Source: JAKZRT01 sp965247915
GTDB lineage: Bacteria; Pseudomonadota; Alphaproteobacteria; Rhodobacterales; Rhodobacteraceae
Assembly: GCA_965247915.1 (NCBI GenBank)
Contig: OZ252048.1
Coordinates: 930,001 to 994,000, forward strand
Direction of reading: 5' to 3'
DNA length: 64,000 nt
The notes under the pieces were generated by a model. It searched no databases and was not told the DNA's origin. It worked only from the letters and a program-made list of their open reading frames with translations. Shown here one piece after another: positions 25,330 through 34,304 of this stretch. A program made the position numbers and the translations under genes. Each line of letters begins with the position of its first letter. Position 1 is the first letter of the stretch.

Positions 25330-25961
25330 ATGACTGCCACCATGACCAACCCGCCCAAAGCCGCCCGGTTCTGGAACTTCATCGCCAAGAAATATGCCCG
25401 CGACCCGGTCGCGGATCAGCCCGCTTACGAGAAAAAGCTGGCCGAGACGGCCAAACGGATGGCCCCCGATATGCGGGTGCTGGAGTTTGGCTGCGGCACC
25501 GGGACCACCTCGTTGATACATGCCCCCCGGGTGGGCCATATTGACGCCGTCGATTTCTCGTACCGGATGATCGACATCGCGAAGGCCAAGGCGGATGGCG
25601 TCGACAATGTCGACTTTCACGTCTCCCCCAATCTTGGCTGGAAAGTGCGCGACCCCGGCTACGACATGGTCATGACCCACTCGGTCCTGCACCTTGTTGA
25701 CGATCTGGTGCTCGAACTCGTGCACATACATAACCACTTGAAACCCAATGGATACTTTGTTTCTTCCACCGTTGCCTGCGCGAGGAAGGTTGGTTTTGGC
25801 CGCTGGTCCTGCCGATCGGGTCAGCGCTTGGCGTGCTGCCGAAAGTGCGCCCGTTCCGCGCGCACGCGCTCATTGCGATGATCGAAGACGCCGAATTTAA
25901 GATCAAGATGAAATGGCAGCCCAGGAAATCGTCGATATTCATCATCGCCCGGAAGAAATGA
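25330..25961 (+). pseudogene. Class I SAM methyltransferase with a single-base frameshift
   Basis: The first 148 residues form a normal Rossmann methyltransferase: motif I VLEFGCGTGTTSL, motif II IDAVDFSYRMIDIAK, and YDMVMTHSVLHLV. Near 25773 the frame changes; the next frame reads CLREEGWFWPLVLPIGSALG through WQPRKSSIFIIARKK to TGA at 25959, the expected C-terminal half. One extra base (a TT that should be TTT) rejoins them. Substrate unknown. Whether this is a real lesion or a base-call error is open. Confidence 0.7.
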
Positions 25962-25973
25962 TCCCCTGCTCTT

Positions 25974-27048
25974 GGCCGTGTTGCATCAATCACCGGACAA
26001 GCGCGGAGTACCCTTACCCGTGAAAATGGTCAGCCAACTGACTCAAACCTGGCACAGCCAAGTTCGGTCATTCTGTTAAGAGCCCGCACACCGATCTGTG
26101 CCTCAGTTTTCTGATTTTCGAACCGCCGCGATCTCAGTTTCGGCCCGATCACACTTTTCCAACGACCAATTTGTGCTTCCGCGCGACTGCGCTGATTGTA
26201 GCCGCTTCTGACTTGCCATGCCAGTCGGCCGTACGTCTGTATCTGGGCGATGTGCTGGTCGCGGAGGGATGGATCATCGCGCGATTTCAGGGCGAGAACG
26301 GCGTTTTTTGGCGGTGGAATGATGACCTCGACTGCATCGCCAAAACGCGCCGTGAGCAGATTTCTGGTCGGGGTGCCGTCATAGGCCCCATCCGCCAGAA
26401 ATCGCGAAACCGGCCCGTCGAACTGATCCAGAAGCCCGGGCAAGGCCGTGCTATCGCCGACGTGGTCCAGCGTCAGATCCGAGCAGATGATCTCGCCGGT
26501 TGTGAGGTCCAGGCCGAGGTGTAGCTTTCTCCACGATTTGCGTTTGGCCTTTGTTTCATGCTTGACCTGCAGCCACTCGCCCTCGCCAAAGATCTTCAAT
26601 CCAGTACTGTCCATGGTCAGATGGATCGGCTCGGTTCTGTCGACCCGAGGCTTTGCAGGCAATCTCAAGCCGAGCCCGCGGCGCGACAGTGTTGAGAAAT
26701 CCGGCACCGGAATGTCTACTCCCATCAGCCGAGCGATGCTGCGCATCAGCCCTTGGGTCTGGCGCAGCGGTAGTTTGTAAATCGTACGCAGAGTCAGGCA
26801 GGTCTCGATCGAAATGTTCGAATATTTCGGCTGACCTCCCGGAGTCGTCCGGCGCGGCGCTCGCCATTGTTTCAGCGTATCGTCAGTGACCCAGATGGTC
26901 AGATCGCCACGACGCCGCAGGATTTCGGTGTACTCCGCCCAATTTGTCACCCGATATCGTTTCTTCGGAAACTTGTGGCGACGAGCAGCGTTGAATTTAT
27001 GCGGCATTCAAGTGTCCAGATCAGAGGTGGAGCACCCGATTACCAGAA
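25974..27048 (-). mobile_element. IS5-family (IS903-like) element, copy 1, right end cut
   Basis: The left end GGCCGTGTTGCATCAATCAC (25974) equals the transposon end of copies 2 and 3. The other end stops at 27048, about 25 bp short of those copies, where an IS3-type end begins. It is therefore an inverted copy interrupted by a later insertion. The transposase appears identical to copies 2 and 3. Confidence 0.85.
26030..27007 (-). CDS. IS5-family transposase, copy 1
   Basis: 325-residue DDE transposase of the IS5 family, IS903-like subgroup. The N-terminal DNA-binding half has YRVTNWAEYTEILRRRGDLT. Catalytic residues are in MDSTGLKIFG, FLADGAYDGTPTRN and RSRAEAQIGRWKSVIG. The protein looks identical residue for residue to the copies at 32930 and 49766, pointing to recent spread. 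Orientation is opposite to the other two. Confidence 0.93.
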   Translation of the reverse strand: MPHKFNAARRHKFPKKRYRVTNWAEYTEILRRRGDLTIWVTDDTLKQWRAPRRTTPGGQPKYSNISIETCLTLRTIYKLPLRQTQGLMRSIARLMGVDIPVPDFSTLSRRGLGLRLPAKPRVDRTEPIHLTMDSTGLKIFGEGEWLQVKHETKAKRKSWRKLHLGLDLTTGEIICSDLTLDHVGDSTALPGLLDQFDGPVSRFLADGAYDGTPTRNLLTARFGDAVEVIIPPPKNAVLALKSRDDPSLRDQHIAQIQTYGRLAWQVRSGYNQRSRAEAQIGRWKSVIGPKLRSRRFENQKTEAQIGVRALNRMTELGCARFESVG

Positions 27049-27508
27049 TGTCCGTCGTCATATAAAATGGGACATCAGAGCGGTTTGAGTTTTGGAGGCT
27101 CTGGTTCGTTTGTGTGATTGATTATGCCGCGAGTTTTTGATGTTGCAAGCGGCGTTGTCGGATTGTCAGTTTCTTGATCTTTTCCCTTTCTCTGATGATG
27201 GCCTTGCCGCGCCCGAAGTAGACGTCGGCGGGTGTGACGTTGTTCAGGCTCTCGTGGTAGCGCTGGTTGTTGTAGTAATCGACGAAGGCCCCGATCTGGC
27301 GTTTAAGATCGCCGGGCAGATAGTAGTTTTCCAGCAAAACCCGGTTCTTCATCGTCTGATGCCAGCGCTCGATCTTCCCCTGGGTTTGCGGATGGAACGG
27401 CGCACCGCGAACGTGGTCCATCTGTCGATCCTCGAGCCATTCGGCCAGGTCGCCAGAGATGTAGCAAGAGCCGTTATCGCTCAGCAGACGGGGCTTGTGT
27501 CTCACAAC
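27049..27508 (-). mobile_element. IS3-family remnant
   Basis: An end beginning TGTCCGTCGTCATATAAAAT (27049), of the TG...CA type used by IS3 elements, carries the last part of an integrase-core transposase and is cut at 27509 by the IS6 element. It sits inside the end of IS copy 1, so it came in after it. Confidence 0.7.
27122..27508 (-). pseudogene. C-terminal fragment of an IS3-type transposase
   Basis: About 128 residues of the rve integrase core remain: LLSDNGSCYIS (second catalytic Asp), GAPFHPQTQGKIERWHQTMK (catalytic Glu) and FVDYYNNQRYHESLNNVTP. The N-terminal helix-turn-helix and the first catalytic Asp are missing, removed by the IS6 element at 27509. It cannot be active on its own. 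Confidence 0.88.
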
Positions 27509-28314
27509 GGTGCTGTCAACTTAACGAAGGCAGGTCGCAGTTGAACGTCTGAACTGAGCGGCTCAAGCAGCAGCGGTCACGGTCCGCCACGTGTTCATCG
27601 CGTCACCGCGGAATTGGCGCATTGTCTTGCGAGTGATCAGATGACGTTGGACATTGAAGGTGTTGTAGATGGCGGCGTGGGTGGAGAGAAACCTTTGCGC
27701 CGATCCTGATGACTTGAAGCCCTGCATCCTGCGTTCTCGTTGTCGAACCGGCAGGTGCGAATTCTCCGCCCGATTATTGCTCCGTCCGCCGGTAACGTGT
27801 TTCCCCGTCATGTTGAGATCACGCAATGCTGCCCCGTAAGATGGCAGTTTATCGGTCACCACCTTATTCGGCGCATACCCCTGCTTCTTGAGCAGTTTGC
27901 GCATCAGCTTGAGTGCTGCTTTCTTGTTCCTCCGGGACTGAACCAGGATATCCAGCACCTCACCCTCGCTGTCCACCGCCCGCCATAGATACATCCGTTT
28001 TCCGTTGATGGAGGAAAACACCTCATCAAGGTGCCACCGGTCGTCTGGTCGAGGGCGTGATTGTCTCAGTTTTCGGGCATAGGCCTGCCCAAACTTTAAA
28101 GACCAGCGCCGTATCGTCTCGTAAGAAACATCGACACCACGTTCAGCGAGCAGGTCCTCCACATCGCGGTAACTGAGCGGAAACCGGAAACACAGCCAGA
28201 CGGCGCGCTGGATTATCTCTGCAGGAAACCGATGTCGGCGGTAGCTGATCTTGTTCATAACAGGAAGCTACTCGCCACCCGCAGCTGACACCAGCCAGTT
28301 ACCGTGACAGGGCC
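27509..28314 (-). mobile_element. IS6-family element
   Basis: An 806-bp unit bounded by imperfect inverted ends GGTGCTGTCAACTTAACG (27509) and, from 28314 on the other strand, GGCCCTGTCACGGTAACT. The 8-bp flanks (CTCACAAC and GATTTGAC) do not match, so it arrived by, or later took part in, cointegrate-type recombination and not a simple insertion. Confidence 0.7.
27563..28258 (-). CDS. IS6-family transposase
   Basis: 231-residue DDE transposase: an N-terminal region with FPLSYRDVEDLLAERGVDVSYETIRRW, then catalytic motifs RWHLDEVFSSINGK, VVTDKLPSYGAAL and NNRAENSHLPVRQRERRMQGF. Length and motif order match IS6/IS26-type enzymes that move by copy-in cointegrate formation. Intact. Confidence 0.92.
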   Translation of the reverse strand: MNKISYRRHRFPAEIIQRAVWLCFRFPLSYRDVEDLLAERGVDVSYETIRRWSLKFGQAYARKLRQSRPRPDDRWHLDEVFSSINGKRMYLWRAVDSEGEVLDILVQSRRNKKAALKLMRKLLKKQGYAPNKVVTDKLPSYGAALRDLNMTGKHVTGGRSNNRAENSHLPVRQRERRMQGFKSSGSAQRFLSTHAAIYNTFNVQRHLITRKTMRQFRGDAMNTWRTVTAAA

Positions 28315-29328
28315 GATTTGACACCTAAACCCTAGCAGCCCCTGATTCGCGAGACAAGAAAAAACGCTCTTGGGCGAACGGGAAATCTTTGTCTGTCGAT
28401 AAATTATGAGAAAATTCAGCAGCACTCCGGATGGAGAAACCGAGGAGGCAATTCCTCGGAGCGATAGAGGTTTGCCAAAAATGGCGAATGGAAACGGTTG
28501 GCGCAAGCCGACACCGGGTCTTGGCATTGCGGAACAGCATGCTCAAGCCGGTGAGGGGCTAAGTGTACCCAAAAACAAAGCGCTGTTGGCGGTGAAACGT
28601 GTGGCGGCTCATCTGGGCCTGAAGCCCAGTGACATGATGTTGCTGGATACCTTTGGTGCATTCACCAAGCCGCAGGACTGGGAGCAGAGCAGACGGCCAA
28701 TCGTCTGGGCCTCTAACGCTATTTGGAGGTGAATTATGAGCTATCTAATGGAACAGACGGGGTTTTCTCTGTCAGCGCTGAAACGCCACGCCAGACGGCT
28801 TGTCGAGGCAGGGCTGATAGCCTTCCGAGACAGCTCAAACGGCAAGCGCTGGGGCCACAGGGACGAGCAGGGCTATATCATTGAGGCTTATGGCTATGAT
28901 CTGTCGCCTCTGGCAGCGCGTGCAGAGGAGTTCGCCCACCTGTTCGCCCAGATTCAGGACGATCGGCAGTTCTGCCTGCGCACCAAGCGGCAGATCACCA
29001 TTACCCGGCGCATAATACGCGCCAAGGTCGACCAGGCGCTAGAGAATGCGTTCCGCGGCCCCTGGAGGGAGCTGTCAGCCGCCTTTGAGGCATTGCTGGG
29101 CCGACTTCCCCGCGCCAATGCCACACCCGAACGGCTTCTCGATATGCTGGAATGGCTTTGTGAGCTTAAGGACAGCGTAGAACAAGCCTTCCAAGCCGCT
29201 TTCAAGCGCGAGGATGAGGTTGTGGAAAACACCCTTCAAACACAAGTGCTACCTTCCAGCGAAACACAATATATGAACCCCAAGGGGTCCGTTACTGACC
29301 CTCATATACTATCTACAAACCAACTTAA

Positions 29329-30597
29329 GGGCACCTCTATAAATTGCATCTGGCGTGAACGCGCTGTAGATTTGCAGGATGATGCGGCGGAGGGATGGCA
29401 GTCATGGCACAGATGGGCTTTTTTGATCTTTCAGATCGTTACGAGAGCCTGGATGCGAAGAAGGACCCGCTGGTCGAGATCAATGCAGTTGTACCGTGGG
29501 AAGAGTTCCGCCCGCTTCTGGAGCAGGTCTGGCGCAAGCCTGAAAGTGAGCGGAAATCACGCGCGGGGCGCAAGCCGATGGACGCGGTACTGATGTTCAA
29601 AACCCTGGTTCTGAGCGCGCTTTACAACCTTTCGGACGATCAGGTCGAATACCAGATCCGGGACCGGCTTTCGTTTATGCGTTTTCTGGGTCTTGGTCTT
29701 GGTGACCGGGTGCCGGACGCAAAGACCGTGTGGCTGTATCGCGAGGCGCTGGCGCAGGCGGGCAAGGTGGATGATTTGTTCAAACTCTTTGACGGACATC
29801 TGGCGCGGCAGGGCTACATTGCACGGGGCGGCCAGATACTGGACGCGTCCATCGTGCCGGTGCCGCGCAACCACAACACGCGCGCGGAAAACGCGGCGAT
29901 CAAGGGTGGCGAGGTGCCGGAAGACTGGGAAAACAAGCCTGCCAAGCGATCACAGAAGGACGTTGATGCACGCTGGACCAAAAAGCACGGCAAAAGCCAC
30001 TATGGCTACAAGAACCATGTGAATGTCGATCGTAAGCACAAACTGATCCGGCGCTATCACGTCACGGGCGCTGCCGTTCACGACAGCCAGGTGGTGGACG
30101 AGTTGCTGATGCGCGGCAACACCGCCTCCAGGGTCTGGGCAGATGCGGCCTACCGGTCGGAAGAAATCGAGGCGAAGCTCAGGGCGAGAGGACTGACAAG
30201 CCGCATCCACCGCAAGGGCAAACGGGGCAGGCCTCTGACCGAACAGGCAATGAAAAGCAACAGGACGAAATCCTCGGTTCGTGTCCGTGTCGAGCATGTG
30301 TTCGGCGCGCAGGCGAACGACATGGGTGGCACGCTGGTGCGAACCATCGGTCTGGCGCGGGCCAGGGCCAGGATCGGGATGAAGAACCTTGCCTACAATA
30401 TCCGGCGGCTTGGCCAGTTGCACCGCCTAAACCCATTCCCGGTATGAAAACACGAGGATGCTGTGGCGATCTGCGCCACCAATGCCCGGCGCGGATTAAG
30501 GATCGAGACTGACCACCTAAAACCCAGCGTGCCGATGGCCGATAGAACCGAAATCAGGCATAATATGCCCTCAGAATGTCAATAAATCGAGGTGCCC
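29329..30597 (+). mobile_element. IS5-group element in repC, with TTAA target duplication
   Basis: A 1269-bp element with ends GGGCACCTCTATAAATTG (29329) and, inverted, GGGCACCTCGATTTATTG (to 30597). TTAA occurs on both sides (29325-29328, 30598-30601), fitting the 4-bp YTAR target of the IS5 group. Complete and apparently functional. Confidence 0.93.
29404..30447 (+). CDS. IS5-group transposase
   Basis: 347-residue DDE transposase from ATG 29404 (alternative ATG 29395). The N-terminal domain (WEEFRPLLEQVWRKPESERK; GRKPMDAVLMFKTLVLSALYNLSDDQ) is typical of IS5. Catalytic motifs are GGQILDASIVPVPR, VWADAAYRSEEIE and RVRVEHVFGAQ. Distinct from the IS903-like transposase repeated three times in the window. 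Confidence 0.93.
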   Translation: MAQMGFFDLSDRYESLDAKKDPLVEINAVVPWEEFRPLLEQVWRKPESERKSRAGRKPMDAVLMFKTLVLSALYNLSDDQVEYQIRDRLSFMRFLGLGLGDRVPDAKTVWLYREALAQAGKVDDLFKLFDGHLARQGYIARGGQILDASIVPVPRNHNTRAENAAIKGGEVPEDWENKPAKRSQKDVDARWTKKHGKSHYGYKNHVNVDRKHKLIRRYHVTGAAVHDSQVVDELLMRGNTASRVWADAAYRSEEIEAKLRARGLTSRIHRKGKRGRPLTEQAMKSNRTKSSVRVRVEHVFGAQANDMGGTLVRTIGLARARARIGMKNLAYNIRRLGQLHRLNPFPV

Positions 30598-31120
30598 TTA
30601 ATCCTGTATATAGTAATACCTTAGAAAAAAGAAAGACGAAGCGGGCAGCGGTTAAATCTCAAACTCCTGATCCGATGGAGAGCAAAGACATTAGCTGGAG
30701 CACATTCGGCAAGAAAGGACAGGGATCCGAGATTGAAATCGCGACCGTGATGCAATCCTGCCCCAGCTTTGCTGAAATGGCGCGGGATCTGGGTGGCTAC
30801 GTCAACGATTGGGAACAATTGCACTGCGTTGCCGGTCAAATCCGGCCGATGGTAGGGATTTCTGAGGATGCCTGGGCTGTAGCGCAACAACGATTGGGCC
30901 CACAAATGGCCGCTGCTGCCCTGGCGCTGATCTTTGACAAGTTCAACGCCGGCGAAGTTGCATCCCCAGGCGGCTATCTGCGCGGCATGGTCGAAAAAGC
31001 CGGGGTAGGGGAGCTGCATCTGGATCGTAGTTTCTATGGGCGTTTGAATGAAGTTCGGGCAGCGTGAGAAAACTTGACTTTGGTGCTACTGGGTAGCATA
31101 TTGAACTAAAGGAGACTGTA

Positions 31121-31396
31121 ATGAGCGTCAAATCATCAATTTCGCTTACGGATCAACAGGATTCCTTTGCGCGATCTCTTGTTGAGGCCGGCCAGTTTTC
31201 AAGTTTGAGCTCGGTGCTTCAGCAGGGATTGGAAATGTTGCGGCGTAAAACCGAGACCGAAGAGGTTGAAACCCAAGCCCTGCGCGAGCTGATCAATCAC
31301 CGGCTTGATGGCCCGTTCGTGTCTGCATCCGAAATGGATACTCGGATCGAGGATATGATTGCCCGAAAGCGGAGCAGTTTACGTGTGGAGCCTTGA
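31121..31396 (+). CDS. parD: ParD-family antitoxin
   Basis: 91-residue ribbon-helix-helix antitoxin: ISLTDQQDSFARSLVEAGQFSSLSSVLQQGLEMLRRKTE is the CopG/ParD DNA-binding and dimer domain, followed by a flexible C-terminal tail that would wrap the toxin. ParD binds ParE and represses the pair's promoter. AAAGGAG precedes the ATG. The 3' end overlaps the toxin start by 14 bases. It probably stabilised the former plasmid. Confidence 0.85.
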   Translation: MSVKSSISLTDQQDSFARSLVEAGQFSSLSSVLQQGLEMLRRKTETEEVETQALRELINHRLDGPFVSASEMDTRIEDMIARKRSSLRVEP

Positions 31397-31736
31397 ATTC
31401 GCGGCTGATGCAGAACGGGATTTCGAGCTGATTTTTGATCATCTTGTGAAGTCCTACTTGGAATTTAGCGAAGATAACGATGTTGCTTTTGAACGCGCAG
31501 TTGAGCGTATTCGCGGCATCCGGATCTCCGCCAATAAACTGGCATTAGCTCCAAAACAGGGGACATTGCGGCCCGATATTCTTGAGGGACTGCGCTTTGT
31601 TCGTCACGATAAAGCGGTATTCTGGTTTGTTCTGGATGAAGGCCAAAAGATTGTCAGGGTTCTGGCCGTATTCTTTGGAGCTCAGGATCATATAAGACAT
31701 ATGCTGGTGCGCTTGCTTGACGACCAAATACCCTAA
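31383..31736 (+). CDS. parE: ParE/RelE-family toxin
   Basis: About 117 residues from a GTG at 31383, which has GGAG nine bases upstream; a TTG at 31359 is the longer alternative. WSLEFAADAERDFELIFDHL begins the fold, and GLRFVRHDKAVFWFVLDEGQKIVRVLAVFFGAQD matches the core strands of ParE. ParE toxins poison DNA gyrase, RelE relatives cleave mRNA; context and antitoxin type favour ParE. Confidence 0.83.
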   Translation: MWSLEFAADAERDFELIFDHLVKSYLEFSEDNDVAFERAVERIRGIRISANKLALAPKQGTLRPDILEGLRFVRHDKAVFWFVLDEGQKIVRVLAVFFGAQDHIRHMLVRLLDDQIP

Positions 31737-31741
31737 ATTCT

Positions 31742-32863
31742 CTAAAGCCCTGCGGCTTTTGTGAGGTTGACCCTGAACCTATCGCGTCTTCGCTGATATC
31801 GTCGCGTCATTTCGGGCGAAGCATGGCCGAGCTGCTTTTGCACATATCGTTCATCCACATTGGCCGAAGTGGCAAGCCCGGCGCGCAGGGAATGGCCCGA
31901 GAATAGCGCCACACGTTCCGCTTCGGGCAGGTCAGAACGGATGCCAGCATCAAGCACGGTTTTCTTGATCAGCCGCGCGACGTGTTTGTCCGACAGACGA
32001 GCGCCGGTGGGTTTGCGATCATCGCGGCTGACGCGCTGGAACAGCGGGCCAAAGTCGATCCTGGCATAATGCAGGTATTGTTCAAGCGCATGTACCGGAC
32101 AGGACTGGTCGCTGGAGCCACGGCCAATCTCGACCTCGCGCCAGCCGGTTTTGCCACGAAACGTCAGGATCAACCCGCGTTCCTCAATTGCAATCCATCC
32201 CTTACCATCGTCGGTATCATCCCGATTGATATCCAGGCTGACGATTTCAGAACGGCGCAGACCTCCTGCGTAGCCGATCAGCAGAATAGCCCGATCCCGC
32301 ATATCGCGCAGTCGGTAACCCAGAGTGTCGATCATATTGAGAATGTCCTCAGCGAGGATGGCTTCTTTTTGTACCGGCGGCCGCGCGTGCTTGCGGCGAA
32401 TGCCGGCCAAAACGGTGGCGATGTGACGGTCCTTGCGATCAAGGGTGAACCCGCGTTGTTGGTAGTGCCATGCGAGGCCGGACAGGCGGCGTTCAATCGT
32501 GCCGACCGAGAGGGCAGGGGACTTATCATCAGGTGCGGCGCAATTGGCGATATAGAGACCTATTAGCTGCGGATCAGGGCAGGGGGTGCCGCTGACGGGC
32601 GCGGTACCCCTCCGACGGCACCAGCGGGTAAAATGTGCCCAGTCGGCTTTGTAGGCGGCATTGGTGCTCTCGGCCGTGGCCTGGCGGGCGTAGTCGCGGG
32701 CAGTTTCGGCCAGGCGGTCGAGCGAACCTGAACCGGCAAGTGCCGCGGGCACAGCGTCAAGGTCCGGGGCTCTGATGCTCTCATCCGCACCGGCGTCGCT
32801 CTCGCTGTCCTCATTGGATGACGGCGCGATTGCTGGGTCTGAGGTCGATTTCCCGTTGTTTTC
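31742..32863 (-). CDS. Tyrosine recombinase/integrase, 5' end cut by IS copy 2
   Basis: About 373 codons of a phage-type integrase. A SAM-like core-binding domain (AYKADWAHFTRWCRRRG) is followed by the catalytic domain with Arg in GYAGGLRRSEIVSL, HxxR in FSGHSLRAGLATSA, LGHASPEMTRRY and the nucleophilic Tyr in RRYQRRRDRF. All catalytic residues are present, but the frame continues straight into the IS at 32864 with no good start, so the native N-terminus is lost. It probably mobilised or resolved the former plasmid. Confidence 0.8.
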   Translation of the reverse strand, partial: ENNGKSTSDPAIAPSSNEDSESDAGADESIRAPDLDAVPAALAGSGSLDRLAETARDYARQATAESTNAAYKADWAHFTRWCRRRGTAPVSGTPCPDPQLIGLYIANCAAPDDKSPALSVGTIERRLSGLAWHYQQRGFTLDRKDRHIATVLAGIRRKHARPPVQKEAILAEDILNMIDTLGYRLRDMRDRAILLIGYAGGLRRSEIVSLDINRDDTDDGKGWIAIEERGLILTFRGKTGWREVEIGRGSSDQSCPVHALEQYLHYARIDFGPLFQRVSRDDRKPTGARLSDKHVARLIKKTVLDAGIRSDLPEAERVALFSGHSLRAGLATSANVDERYVQKQLGHASPEMTRRYQRRRDRFRVNLTKAAGL

Positions 32864-33963
32864 GACGTTGTTGCACGAACACAGGTAGTTCTGGTAATCG
32901 GGTGCTCCACCTCTGATCTGGACACTTGAATGCCGCATAAATTCAACGCTGCTCGTCGCCACAAGTTTCCGAAGAAACGATATCGGGTGACAAATTGGGC
33001 GGAGTACACCGAAATCCTGCGGCGTCGTGGCGATCTGACCATCTGGGTCACTGACGATACGCTGAAACAATGGCGAGCGCCGCGCCGGACGACTCCGGGA
33101 GGTCAGCCGAAATATTCGAACATTTCGATCGAGACCTGCCTGACTCTGCGTACGATTTACAAACTACCGCTGCGCCAGACCCAAGGGCTGATGCGCAGCA
33201 TCGCTCGGCTGATGGGAGTAGACATTCCGGTGCCGGATTTCTCAACACTGTCGCGCCGCGGGCTCGGCTTGAGATTGCCTGCAAAGCCTCGGGTCGACAG
33301 AACCGAGCCGATCCATCTGACCATGGACAGTACTGGATTGAAGATCTTTGGCGAGGGCGAGTGGCTGCAGGTCAAGCATGAAACAAAGGCCAAACGCAAA
33401 TCGTGGAGAAAGCTACACCTCGGCCTGGACCTCACAACCGGCGAGATCATCTGCTCGGATCTGACGCTGGACCACGTCGGCGATAGCACGGCCTTGCCCG
33501 GGCTTCTGGATCAGTTCGACGGGCCGGTTTCGCGATTTCTGGCGGATGGGGCCTATGACGGCACCCCGACCAGAAATCTGCTCACGGCGCGTTTTGGCGA
33601 TGCAGTCGAGGTCATCATTCCACCGCCAAAAAACGCCGTTCTCGCCCTGAAATCGCGCGATGATCCATCCCTCCGCGACCAGCACATCGCCCAGATACAG
33701 ACGTACGGCCGACTGGCATGGCAAGTCAGAAGCGGCTACAATCAGCGCAGTCGCGCGGAAGCACAAATTGGTCGTTGGAAAAGTGTGATCGGGCCGAAAC
33801 TGAGATCGCGGCGGTTCGAAAATCAGAAAACTGAGGCACAGATCGGTGTGCGGGCTCTTAACAGAATGACCGAACTTGGCTGTGCCAGGTTTGAGTCAGT
33901 TGGCTGACCATTTTCACGGGTAAGGGTACTCCGCGCTTGTCCGGTGATTGATGCAACACGGCC
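32864..33963 (+). mobile_element. IS5-family (IS903-like) element, copy 2
   Basis: A 1100-bp full-length copy shared base for base by eye with 49700-50799. Left end GACGTTGTTGCACGAACACA; right end, inverted, GGCCGTGTTGCATCAATCAC. The flanks show no matching target duplication. It separates the integrase from the secretion genes and is in direct orientation with copy 3. Confidence 0.9.
32930..33907 (+). CDS. IS5-family transposase, copy 2
   Basis: 325-residue IS903-like DDE transposase, apparently identical to the copies at 26030 and 49766, with MDSTGLK, ADGAYDG and RAEAQIGRW catalytic segments. Intact and in direct orientation with copy 3, so recombination between them would delete the secretion cluster. 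Confidence 0.93.
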   Translation: MPHKFNAARRHKFPKKRYRVTNWAEYTEILRRRGDLTIWVTDDTLKQWRAPRRTTPGGQPKYSNISIETCLTLRTIYKLPLRQTQGLMRSIARLMGVDIPVPDFSTLSRRGLGLRLPAKPRVDRTEPIHLTMDSTGLKIFGEGEWLQVKHETKAKRKSWRKLHLGLDLTTGEIICSDLTLDHVGDSTALPGLLDQFDGPVSRFLADGAYDGTPTRNLLTARFGDAVEVIIPPPKNAVLALKSRDDPSLRDQHIAQIQTYGRLAWQVRSGYNQRSRAEAQIGRWKSVIGPKLRSRRFENQKTEAQIGVRALNRMTELGCARFESVG

Positions 33964-34302
33964 ACCTTCCGCCGGGATGTCACCGGGATCACCCGGATGC
34001 GTGTTGGAGAGGCAGAGATCAGCGGCACGGTGACCACGTCCGCTCTCACCGCCTGCGCGGACCCCGGCGCCGATCTCTGCGGCGGCGGCGATCTCGATCT
34101 GGAAGCGGCAACCGGTGGGCCCGACTGGACCGAGGCCGCGATTTTCGGCGATGTGATCATCCGTGACGGCAACCGGCTGACGGGGATCACGACCACCACG
34201 GCGGAGACCGGCTTCTTCGGCACAATCGCGGCTGCACCGCGTCTCTATGTCGATGATTGCTTCCGCAGCGTGGTGCCGTTTGTTCACGGGGCGGAGTGCT
34301 GA
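33964..34302 (+). CDS. C-terminal part of a secreted pilin/adhesin-like protein
   Basis: An open frame enters from the IS boundary and ends at TGA 34300-34302, leaving about 112 residues; the N-terminus was removed by IS copy 2. Four cysteines (ALTACADPGADLCGGG; VDDCFRSVV; GAEC at the end) and alternating short strands suggest an extracytoplasmic disulfide-bonded domain. It ends two bases before a prepilin-like gene that also ends in a cysteine motif, so it is plausibly a sister minor pilin. No family is recognised. Confidence 0.5.
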   Translation, partial: TFRRDVTGITRMRVGEAEISGTVTTSALTACADPGADLCGGGDLDLEAATGGPDWTEAAIFGDVIIRDGNRLTGITTTTAETGFFGTIAAAPRLYVDDCFRSVVPFVHGAEC

Positions 34303-34304
34303 GG

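Larger units (their letters stand above)
28406..31067 (+). pseudogene. repC: repABC-type replication initiator RepC, doubly disrupted
   Basis: Three pieces in one reading frame make a RepC initiator: 28406-28732 (LAVKRVAAHLGLKPSDMMLL to PIVWASN), 28736-29328 (YLMEQTGFSLSALKRHARRL, the helix-turn-helix region) and 30602-31067 (GGYLRGMVEKAGVGELHLDR). A TGA at 28730-28732 stops the first piece; GGAGG and an ATG at 28736 follow directly. An IS5-group element with TTAA duplications then splits the gene; removing it and one TTAA restores the frame exactly. No repA or repB is present. This is a relic of an integrated plasmid. Confidence 0.85.

Noticed and set aside
28718..28744. The extra bases in repC as a footprint between GCTAT direct repeats
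   Set aside because: Deleting the 22-base unit between the two GCTAT words shifts the frame and creates a stop, so it does not restore repC; the extra bases must be defined by alignment.
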